NCBI GenBank assembly: GCA_948567375.1
Contig: OX419761.1
Span: 2,234,501 to 2,298,500 of the forward strand
Reading direction: 5' to 3'
Length of the DNA: 64,000 nt
Origin: Lunularia cruciata
Taxonomy: Eukaryota; Streptophyta; Marchantiopsida; Lunulariales; Lunulariaceae
Both the position numbers and the translations under genes were made by a program. The first letter of the stretch is position 1. The number at the start of each line of letters is the position of its first letter. Under the pieces are notes generated by a model. It ran no database searches. It was given only the letters and a program-made list of their open reading frames with translations, and was not told where the DNA came from. Below are positions 33,006-42,152 of the stretch, one piece after another.

Positions 33006-34290
33006 TCAATTTTGTGCAATTTGTAATCTATGCTTAGCGCTCTCCACACCTTGTTGGATTCTAGAAACAAATGTGTTGACTGCATTGACCTTGGTAGCCA
33101 CTGGACAGATCTTCATCAAGCTAGAAGGTGTGAAGGGATGCTCACCATACATGAGGAAGAACGGAGTGACCTGGGTGGATGCATTCATTGAATTGTTGTA
33201 AGTGAATTCCACCAAGGGGAGTAAGGTGTCCCACCTCTCTTGCTCTTCTAAGGTGAAGCATCGTAACATGTCTTCAATTGTGCGATTAGCCCGCTCTGTT
33301 TGGCCATCAGTTTGTGGGTGGTAAGCTGTGGACATGGCCAACTTGGTTTTGAAGAAACCAAAGAGTGTTTGCCAAAACAAACTGGTGCATTGGGTGCCTC
33401 TATCGGTTATGAGTACTCTAGACAAGCCATGGTGAGCAAAGATTGCATCTAAGTATAATTGAGCTAGTTGTGGAGCGGTCACCTCCTTGGTGGTAGGGCG
33501 TACATGAATCATTTTGCTGAGCCGGTCCACAAAGACCACAATGGAGTCAAACCTTGAGGTGGTCTTGGGTAATTCACAGACAAGATCCATACTCACTTGT
33601 TCCCAACGTTGGGTAGGAGTGGAGAGAGGTTGAAGGAGCCTTGCAAGAGCTTGATTAGAATCTTTGTTTTGTTGACAAAGTAGGCAGCTATGCACATAGT
33701 CCATCACGTCGTTGCTCATCTTGGGCCAATAGTAATGGCGCTTGACTGCATCCAAGGTCTTGTCCACTCCGACATGAGCTGCAATGGCCGAATCATGACA
33801 TTCCGCTAGAATGGTGGTGCATAATTCTAGGACATTTAGGATCCATAATTTGCCATCCCAAAAGGTGAGTCCTTGGGTGCTGGTGATACCTTTGGATGAT
33901 TGTGCATCTACAATCTGTGGATCAATTTTTGTAGCAACCAGAATCTCTTGCCAGAATTTAGGGTTAATCTTAACCTTTGCCACCAAGTTGTTGGCCATTG
34001 GCATGCAGGTGAATGCATTTGCAAGTTGCTTCTTACCTTCCACGTAGGTGATTGTCATGTTGAAGTATTGTCGCCACTTTGCCTACCAAATTTGGCGACA
34101 AGATAGATCCTTCTCTATCTTGAGATAGACTAGAGGTTTGTGGTCTATCTCTACTACAAATGCCTTCTTGCCCAGGTAGTGCTTCCAATGCTTGGTTGTT
34201 AAAACGATGGCCTACTCTTCTTGTTCTATGGTGTGGTAGTTGCATTCTGCCGGTAACCACTTTCGAGAGAAATATGCAATTGGATGCCAT
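33006..34290 (-). CDS. TE-B RNase H end and integrase
   Basis: The open 350-codon frame at 33006-34058 begins at the end of RNase H (TYVEGKKQLANAFTCMP). The HHCC zinc-binding domain follows: HVGVDKTLDAVKRHYYWPKM with CLLCQQNK. The catalytic core shows its acidic triad: Asp in VSMDLVCELP, Asp in VLITDRGTQC and Glu in DGQTERANRT. It continues through FTYNNSMNASTQVTPFFLMY. The RNase H remainder sits in a shifted frame at 34033-34290. TDRGTQCTS replaces the usual SDRD..FTS. The triad is complete, so this is one of the better preserved integrases in the window. Confidence 0.8.
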
Positions 34291-34487
34291 CCGTCATGCC
34301 ACTCTTGTTATAGGACTACTCCTATTGCTACGCCTGATGCATTTGTAGCCAACTTGATTGGACGTTTTGGGTCATACCACTTCAAGATTGGTGCATGTAG
34401 CAAGGCGGCCTTCAATTCTTGAAAGGCCAACTCTTGTATAGTTCCCCATGTCCACTTCTTCCTCTTGCCAAGTAGTGCCATTAAAGG

Positions 34488-35356
34488 CTATGCAACCTTG
34501 GAAAAGTCCTTGACAAATCTACGATAGAATCCCGTCAACCCCAAGAAGCTCTTAAGTTGAGTCTGATCTTCTAGGGCACTCCATTTTTGAATGACCTCTA
34601 TTTTATCTATCAATACTTGAATGCCCTCTGCACTTACTCTATGCCCCAAGTAGTCTACTTCAGACTTGCCAAACTCATACTTTGAGATTTTGGCGTACAA
34701 CTAATTCTATCTTAGAATCTGGAGGACCTCTTGTAGATGTTGTTTGTGTTCTGTCATCATGCTACTATATACTAAGATATCATCCAAGAAGACGATAACA
34801 GACTTATCCAAGTATAGATGAAATATGTCATTCATTAGACTCATGAAAGTGACAGGTGCATTGGTGAGGCCAAAAGGCATCACAAGATACTCAAAGTGGC
34901 CATACTTGGTTCAAAAGGCAATTTTGTACACATCCTCCTCTGCAATTCGGATTTGATTGTAACCGCTCCGCAAGTCCAGTTTGGTGAAGTATCTCGCTCC
35001 ATGGAGTTGATCAAACAGGTCATCCATGCAAGGTAAGGGGTATTTGTTCTTCACTGTTTGCTGATTGAGACCTCGATAGTCAATGCACATGCGCATTGTA
35101 CCATCCTTCTTCTTCACAAACAAGATAGGGGCCCCATATGGTGATACGCTAGGTTGGATGACCCTTTCTGCAGCATCTCCTCAATTTGAGTCTTACACTC
35201 CTCCAAATCATGAGGTGATAGGCGATATGGGGCCTTACAAGGAGGCATCTTCCCCGGAAGTGTCTCAATTTTGTGATCTACTTGCCTTTTTGGTGGTAAT
35301 CCTGAGGGTAGATCATCGGGAAAGACATCTTGAAACCCATCCACCACATCCTTCAA
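34488..35356 (-). pseudogene. TE-B reverse transcriptase
   Basis: Three frames in order: DVFPDDLPSGLPPKRQVDHK (35300s), typical of the RT start in chromoviruses; [20 protein letters not shown] with [19 protein letters not shown] (34911-35123); and KYEFGKSEVDYLGHRVSAEG with FLGLTGFYRRFVKDFSKVA (34488-34700). The YVDD catalytic box region lies between, at about 34,740-34,800, in broken frame. At least two frame breaks make the RT inactive. Confidence 0.75.
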
Positions 35357-35739
35357 TTTCTCAAGAATTTGTCCATTGAGTTGTGCACTCTAGACTTCTC
35401 TTATTAGACCCATAAAACATCTATTGGTCTTACAGATAGTTGCCATCCCTACAATATATAGAGGCAGTTTCTACCTGTGTGATTTTTCTTTAACCCCAAT
35501 GATTGACCATTGGTGGGTTCTCACTACTTTCTTCCTCCAATCCACCATAGGGTTGTACTGCTCCATCCATGGCATGCCTAAAATTGCATCATAATGAGCT
35601 AACTGTATCACTTGCCACTCAATTGCTTCCTGATATTCTCCTACAGAGAGGGTTACCTGTCCAGGTAATGATTCAATCCTCTCTGTTTGCCCATTTGGTA
35701 ACTCTACTTCTTCACTTCCATCTCTCTCGATCCATTCCC

Positions 35740-36901
35740 AATCTTATTGCAATAGAGCGAGACAAGAAATTCTCTGTTGCTCCCGGATTTATTAATACTC
35801 TCACTTGATTACCTTTTAGGATACCATTCACGACAATCAATTGTGAGGTTGCCTTTTGGAATCTTTGCGCATTATTCTTCTTCCTTCCCTCGCTTCTCTA
35901 TTTCCTTATTGAGCCAGTAAGGCCGCAAGGTACATTTACTGGTGATCTTTGTTTTCCAAAGTGATTTCCACCTCCTCCTCTTCAATGTGCCTCTCCATGT
36001 TGTTCAAAGATCACCTGAATGAAGGCCGAGGGCCTCCAAGGAAATGAGTGCGACAAATGGTAGATATGTGCCCAATACGGTCACAATTGTAACAATGGCG
36101 TTGTTCTCCTCGACACTCGTCTCCTTGTGGGGCTCCATCTCTTTGTTCTTCTACCCGTCCCTGCTCCCTTTGAAGCAGTCATGCTCCTTGATCTCGGAAT
36201 CAAAGGTTGCCCAATTCCATTGGTACTGGTCCACCCATGTGTGGCATTTCTGCTCGATAATGTTGAGGTGGAGCTACTCCTTCACCTCCACCTAATGCTC
36301 CTGCTATTCTCTACACACAAGCAATGGCTTCAAATACCGTGCGAGGATTTTGCACCATAACTTCTTGGCAAATCTGCTCTTTCAACCCTCGTTTGAAATT
36401 GTTGAGAGCCTGTGTTGGACTCATGTTGGTAATTGGAACTTGTAGATCTAGAAATACCTCCACATACTCTTGTACGCTATTCTTCTATCTCAATCCTCAT
36501 AGTCGGGTTCGAGCCATTTGCACAAAATCCACCGATTGGAAATTCTTCAACAGTCCTTCTTGCATTGCTGTCCATGTGACATCCCTTCTCTTTGCCAGCA
36601 TGGATAATTTCCAAGCATCATACCATGTGAGGGCTTTATTGGTCAAGTACCCACATGCAAACACGCCTGCAGCATGCTCTATGATCTCTGTTGAGAACAA
36701 TCGGAAATATCGATTCATTCTCGAGATCCAATTTTCCACTACTCCCATCAAACGCTGCACCTTGTAAGGCTCGATGTTACAGGTCTTCTTCATCTGGAGT
36801 AGCAATGTGGCTTCATCGTTGATAGGGTTCGTAGGCACGGATGCCTCTCCAAGTACTTCAATCGCAGGTATTGGGTTTTGAGATGGCTCTTCTTCTTGCA
36901 T
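35740..36901 (-). pseudogene. TE-B gag, zinc knuckle and protease
   Basis: Gag starts near 36901 (MQEEEPSQNPIPAIEVLGEA) and contains MNRYFRLFSTEIIEHAAGVF and ALTWYDAWKLSM. The nucleocapsid knuckle CYNCDRIGHISTIC (CX2CX4HX4C) is at about 36050-36092. The protease site near 35790-35820 reads VLINPGATENF where an active enzyme has VLIDSGAT, so the catalytic Asp is Asn here. Stops separate the parts. Confidence 0.7.
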
Positions 36902-37607
36902 GGCTTGATCGTTCTTGAGGATCTACACTTGACTTTGTAATGTCTCCATGGTCATCTTAATCTCTTGAAATTCATTCAACATCCCTTGCATTCCTTGCAC
37001 CAACTCTTGCAATTGCGGATCCATGGTTCCTGCAACACTCAATTGCTAATGTCTACTTCAATACAGAGTCAATATAATCACTCTAGAAGGCGCATGAACT
37101 ATCAAAACTACCATTGGGACCTTAGAAGCTATCACTCGTTGATAATACTCCTCACCAAAATTCCTAACCACAAAATCTCTAAACATCATGTTTGGCCTCA
37201 CTACATAAAGGATTTCTACTTGAGTGTTGAAAGGGAGAGGATTTGGGACATTCATATCCATTTTCTCATAATAGAATGTAGATTTTCAAATCTCACTCTT
37301 TGTCATATATCATCACAGGTAGAATCACCGGGTTTGGTGAGTTCATCACTCTCTCCATGAATTCTACGCCAAAGTGATAAACTAGCAATACTCTCATCTG
37401 CTCACGCTGAATATACATAACCTTGATGTGGAATGGGTTTGAGAAAGCTAGGTGCGGGAAATTGGCCTCCCGGTGCATCCATCCCATCCGCTCTCTAAAG
37501 TCCTTCCTAAGTCTAGCAATTACTTTATGTTCTCCACCTCAAATTACTCAATTTCAGTAGTTTGTGCTATTCCAAGAGGGGTGATCCACTCTCTTGGACT
37601 AAAACAC

Positions 37608-37621
37608 TTGCTCTAATACCA
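37608..37621 (-). promoter_or_regulatory. Primer-binding site of TE-B
   Basis: On the minus strand, one base after the 5' LTR ends (CATTACA), the sequence reads TGGTATTAGAGCAAG. It is one mismatch from the usual TGGTATCAGAGC complementary to initiator tRNA-Met in plant retroelements. Confidence 0.75.
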
Positions 37622-37622
37622 T

Positions 37623-37761
37623 TGTAATGCTCCGAGGACAAGAGAAGAGAGAAAACACAGATTGCACACTCAAACAATAGATGCCCCAAGGGAGCACCTT
37701 CTCTTCATTATAAAGACAAGGAGGATCTTCGCCAAGGAAGCTCCACCATAGGATTAGGGAC
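37623..37761 (-). repeat. 5' LTR of TE-B, inner part (continues at 45586-46032)
   Basis: TE-A1 is inserted inside this LTR at a site matching GGATTAGGGACATAGATAGG of the intact 3' LTR (near 32050). The right-hand part resumes at 45586 with GGACACAGATAGG and ends at 46032, where the terminal CA has mutated to TA. Confidence 0.85.
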
Positions 37762-38453
37762 TGTAACACCCATATGTGCATGTGTGTGGTATTGTGATAT
37801 TTAACTTGGTATTACAAGTACTTAAGAGATATTATTTATATAGAGATTAAGGATGGTTCTATATTAGTCATGGTTAGCTAAAGTTAGTCATAACTAGGAT
37901 AGAGGGGACCTTACTTTAGAGGAAGTAGAAAAGATGAGCACCACTATTTTGGATTTTAGTGTGTTGACTTGGTATTATTCCTAGGTGTTTGGCTTTGAGG
38001 AAAGAGTTGAGAACTCTTGGGCCCGCAAGCCTTTTTGTTTTGGATTCTTCTTTAGTCCAAGGATAGCCCATGTGAAGGAATCCTTGACTTAGTGGTTGGG
38101 TCAAGATAGGAGCACATGCTTAGGGGAATATGCCCATGTGAATGGATATTCCTTTCTACTTTTTGACTTTACTTGAATTTTAGTCTAGTAACTTGAGTTA
38201 CTACGGTAATTAGTAACTTTGGTACGTAACTGTTTCACAAGTATATAAACAAGGGGTGAGGAGGTACTCATCATCCTTTCATTTGCAACTATCTCTCTCT
38301 CATTGAGTTCTCTAGTGAGCAATGTCTTGAGTCTTGGAGTGTTAGCCTTGGAGGAGTATGATGGAGTTGGGGTTCCTTGCCTTCTTAGTCCATGGTATGC
38401 AACCATAATAGCCATCAGAGGTTCATCCTGAGTGAGAGATAGGCCGGCTCACA
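37762..38453 (+). repeat. 5' LTR of TE-A1
   Basis: 692 bp, TGTAACACCC...GGCTCACA. Its partner is 44894-45585. Open frames on its minus strand (for example 37916-38104) recur in every family-A LTR and are not genes. Confidence 0.92.
38242..38249 (+). promoter_or_regulatory. TATA box in the TE-A1 5' LTR
   Basis: TATATAAA lies about 210 bp before the LTR end and is repeated at 45374-45381 and in the TE-A2 and TE-A3 LTRs. Transcription probably starts some 25-35 bp downstream, which would make the remaining part R and U5. The start site is inferred. Confidence 0.65.
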
Positions 38454-38458
38454 ATTTT

Positions 38459-38476
38459 TGGTTCCGTTGCCGAGAC
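38459..38476 (+). promoter_or_regulatory. Primer-binding site of family A
   Basis: TGGTTCCGTTGCCGAGAC follows the LTR by five bases. It resembles the TGGCGCCGTTGCCGGGGA primer-binding site common in plant gypsy elements. I do not assign the tRNA. Confidence 0.6.
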
Positions 38477-38495
38477 CTCTCTAGAAGGCAGGATA

Positions 38496-38720
38496 ATGTT
38501 CCACGTTCAATTCTACATTAGGCAGAAAGAGGCTATGAGAGCTCACTTGGAGAGAACATTAGGAGAGGAGAGGGCTAAACTTATGTTAGAGAACCAAGAT
38601 CCATTTGTATACCATGTAGTTCATTATGATGTCTTTGAGGTGATTTTGTACATCTTGTACACAGGAGAGGAATTGGAGAGATTATGTGAGGTGGATTGCA
38701 GATTTTGGGGATTAAGGTGA
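38496..38720 (+). CDS. Small leader frame of TE-A1
   Basis: 74 codons (MFHVQFYIRQKEAMRAHLER...). A homologous but damaged frame is present in TE-A3 (5537-5731, minus) and TE-A2. No known domain is seen. It may be a small protein, an upstream ORF controlling translation, or simply conserved leader RNA. Coding status is uncertain. Confidence 0.3.
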   Translation: MFHVQFYIRQKEAMRAHLERTLGEERAKLMLENQDPFVYHVVHYDVFEVILYILYTGEELERLCEVDCRFWGLR

Positions 38721-39309
38721 TTTTGGGCAAAATCTCAAGTTTGAGATCTGGACTTGAAATTTCTACACATGATAGCTTGGGTTAGCTTCCAGTTAGCACA
38801 CTTGAAATTGGGAGAGCTACTATGCGCACTGGGCTAGAAATTTTGAAAGTTGATAGGGTAAAGTGCTCCCGCAACTACATGCTCTTTGGAAAATTGTACA
38901 GAGTCTGCCATTTCTTCAATTTTCAGTGAATTGTCTTGAAAATTTCCAGAAAATTAAGTGCATTGTATCCTACCTGCTGCCACAAACATTAGAGAGAGAT
39001 CGTTCTTGCGCATGGAGAAATGAGTTTTTGAAGTGAAGGGGGTGGTTTTCATACCAAATCTGAAATATGGGTGCTGAATAGAAAGGTGTCTAGGCCAAAT
39101 GGCTTGATGAAAAGATCTGAAATTTTGCAGGGATGGATACCATAAAATTGTGATCAAGTGTGAAAAATTTCAGAGGACTGTGACATACTGGTTGGGAGAT
39201 TTGAGTAACATTGTGAGGAAGTGTCAATTCTGCAGAGTGGAGATCTCATGCATGAAGAGTTTGAGATTAACAAAAAGCATGTTTGAGTGTTTAGATTCAT
39301 CTTGGGAAC

Positions 39310-39783
39310 ATGGAGGGTCATCAAGAGTGGAAATTGAGATTATGCAAGGTTCCCCAAGGGTTTGAGGTGTTTGTAGGGGTGGATTTGAGGAAAAGAGAGT
39401 TTACAATAGAATTTGAAGAGAGTGTTGAGAGGATCCAAAAACCTATACCACTTGGAGGAAAGAGTGAGTCTAAGTGCTTTCTATGTAGAGAGAAGGGACA
39501 TAAGGCAAGTTCATGTCCATTGACCTTTGAGAGAAAGAGATTGAGGGAAAGGAGAGGCTTACTTGACTTGGGTTTGCATGTTGGACCTTCTTCACCAAGA
39601 TTAGGAGGGAGAAGATCTAAGACCAAGGAGTTGTGTGAGGTTTGTGGAGTGGAAGGACTTCCAAAAGGACATGAGTGTAGTGGAGTAAAAGCACTTTTGG
39701 AGACTTTGGTGAAGGATCTTGGAGAGAGTCTTAGTTCAGCTACAGAAATACTACCACCTTCATCAGCTAGTTCTCAAGATTAG
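39310..39783 (+). CDS. Pre-gag zinc-knuckle ORF of TE-A1
   Basis: 157 codons from ATG to TAG, intact. Order: an N-terminal stretch LCKVPQGFEVFVGVDLRKRE; the zinc knuckle CFLCREKGHKASSC (about residues 55-70); a basic run FERKRLRERRGLLDLG; the second cluster CEVCGVEGLPKGHEC; and LETLVKDLGESLSSATE to the end. It lies about 240 bp upstream of the Gag ATG (40020) and is distinct from the Gag knuckle near 40862. Extra ORFs upstream of gag are known in some plant gypsy lineages (Ogre), but I do not recognise this sequence. A role in RNA binding or chaperoning is inference from the knuckle. Confidence 0.7.
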   Translation: MEGHQEWKLRLCKVPQGFEVFVGVDLRKREFTIEFEESVERIQKPIPLGGKSESKCFLCREKGHKASSCPLTFERKRLRERRGLLDLGLHVGPSSPRLGGRRSKTKELCEVCGVEGLPKGHECSGVKALLETLVKDLGESLSSATEILPPSSASSQD

Positions 39784-40019
39784 TGATGGAGATAATCTTT
39801 CAACTTATGGATAAACTATCCATGAAAGTTAGATTAATATGCACTCTAGGATTTGATGTTACTATAGAAATCTTGGAGCAACCTGAACCTTTTGTGTTCC
39901 CTAGGGTGGATTACTCTCAAATGGTGTTAGTCATGTATATACTCTATTAGTTATAGAGTGAGAGAAAAGAAAAGAGAAAAAGAAAAATTGAGAGAAGAGA
40001 AAGATAGTGAGAGGTTAAG

Positions 40020-41000
40020 ATGGGGAAACTTTCGGTTTTCTTTGGCAAGGATGGAGAAGATGTGGAAGCCTTTGTGAGAGACTTCAAGAGAGCTTGCATA
40101 GGAAACAATGAGAGGAGGAAGAATGAGTGGGCCTCATTATTACCAGATTTCTTTGAGGATGCAGCACTTACATGGTATGAGTCAGAATACCAAAAGAGAG
40201 AGAGGAGAGATGGGGAAGAAGAGTCTTGGGAGACTTTGACTTCAACACTCATTGAGAACTTTCTTCCTGATGAGAGTTATGAGAGATTTATGAGTGAGGT
40301 TACCTTTCTCAAGCAAGGAGATGGAGAGAAAGTGAGAGTCTATGTGGAAAGAGTGGAAAAGTTAGAGTCCAGATTTTGCATAGTGTTGAGGAAGGGTGGG
40401 ATGATGTGGAGACTACAATGATTGGCATAGGGGCCATGCTCACCAAGAATTTTGTGGGAGGGTTGAGACCACAAATTAGAAGCAAGGTGAGATATGAGAA
40501 ACCTTCTTCCAAGGTTGAAGCTATCAAGATTGCAATTCGTATGGAGGAGAGTTTGGAAGGGGATGAGAGTGATTTGGTGGTGAAGGAGGTTGTGCATCCT
40601 CCTCAAGGCTACAAGTATGGTGGAACTTCTGATACTTTTGTGACAAGGGTTGCACCACAAGTAGTAGTTGCTCCAATTCTTGCACCTCCACCAAAGGATC
40701 CACTTCAAACCATCACATAACAACTTGCGGATCTCGAGATCAATGTGGTGCGACTATGGGAGAAGAGAGAGGTGGATCAGAATGTAGGGAGAGGGCCTAG
40801 GAGTGATGGAAACTATCCATATAGAGGAGGTCAACCAGCCAAAAATTTCAATGAGAGAAATTGTTTTGGTTCTGGAGGAAGAGGCCATATCCAAAGGAAT
40901 TGCCCAAATTCCACTTACCATGGAGGAAGGGGTTATGAGGGAGCCAATAGAGAAAAAGAGGGAGGTAGTGAAACCCAAGTGGCTTCTAATCCAAACAAAG
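40020..41000 (+). pseudogene. TE-A1 gag
   Basis: It starts MGKLSVFFGKDGEDVEAFVR and carries the retrotransposon Gag domain (DFFEDAALTWYESEYQKRER; STLIENFLPDESYERFMSEV). One base is missing near 40395 (GGGTGGGATG against GGGTGAGGATG in TE-A3), shifting into the frame that reads TTMIGIGAMLTKNFVGGLRP. A TAA at 40718-40720 follows PLQTIT. The nucleocapsid knuckle near 40862 is CFGSGGRGHIQRNC, where the second Cys is Ser; TE-A2 has CFHCGGRGHIQRNC at 47200-47241. So this Gag is doubly damaged. Confidence 0.8.
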
Positions 41001-42127
41001 GTAAGGGGATAGCATCCATAGATGTGGTGGAGAGCAAGTATGAGAAGGGAGAAAGCTCAAACTCCAAGAGTCTTAACTTGGAGCTTTTGGCACAAGAGAA
41101 GAAGAGAGCTTGTTTTGCAAAGGATGTTCACTCTTCTCAAGGATTTACTCCAAGCAAAGATACTCCTATGTCTACTAGGAGCACTCGCACCTCAACACCA
41201 TCAACAACAAAGACTCCAAGGAAGAAGTTGGGGATGGAGGATTTCTTGATTTCAAAGCAACAATGGAACTACAATGTGTTGGAGGATATTGGTAGTCACA
41301 AGGCTAACATCACAGTGGGCCAATTGATTGCTTTGAACCCTACCTTGAGAAAGGAGCTTAGAGGTGCTTTGAGTTCTACAAGGAGCAAGAAGAAGAAGAA
41401 GGCAAAAGCTCCAGTATCAATGGGGGTGGTGGATGCCAAGCCAGCACCATGGGAGGCTTGTGAATATGCCTCCAAGATTGATGTGAGAGTGAATGGTCAC
41501 AACATCAAGGATGCATTGATTGATGGAGGATCAGTAGTAAATGCCATGTCAGAAAGGTTGATGAAGAAGTTGGGTATGATACCCTCAAGACCTTCAACAT
41601 TTGTGGTGAGCATGGCAAACAAGCAACAAGTTTGACCAATAGGGGTGATGGATAAAGTGGTAGTTTCAGTTATGGAAGTTCAAAATCTCATGACTTTTCA
41701 AGTCTTGAAGGATTCAAGCTATGACTTACTTCTTGGGAGGCCATGGTTGAGAGCAACACGCACAACTGATCGATGGCACAAAGGGTACTTGAGGATTGGG
41801 CCATCAAACCATAGAGTCATAGTTCCTATGACTAACACCACCAACACTTCACACTCAGATACACCATCTTCTGATTATTGAGAATCAAATTCTGAAGAAG
41901 GAGCTTCAGGTGTGGACACAAGCATGGAAGAGGAGACTTCCACGGAGGAGGATGAATCTGAATCTGATTCAGATGTGTATCGTTTGTGTGCTATGGATTT
42001 TGCACCTAAGCCAAAGGTTTTGAAGGACCCAGAAAAATCACCATTGACACTTGAGGAGGTAGAGAGAAGGTTAGCTACCCTCAAGTATGGCCCAAATGTT
42101 ACCAAGGAGGAGAAGGTGAGATTTTGA
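41001..42127 (+). pseudogene. TE-A1 protease region
   Basis: The frame runs through a Ser/Thr/Lys-rich linker into the protease: IKDALIDGGSVVNAMSERLM (active-site Asp in IDGG, where DSG or DTG is usual), VSMANKQQV, then LMTFQVLKDSSYDLLLGRPW. In-frame TGA codons at 41633-41635 and 41879-41881 are sense in the fragment at 713-1129. An acidic linker (EEETSTEEDESESDSD) follows. A frame change near 42117 separates this from RT. Confidence 0.75.
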
Positions 42128-42152
42128 GGAGATTTTATGCAAGTTCATCCAT

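Noticed and set aside
37916-38104. A 62-codon frame recurring at 1464, 37916 and 45048
   Set aside because: It is the same antisense LTR segment of family A in each place. It is repeated because the LTR is repeated, with no domain and no start context.
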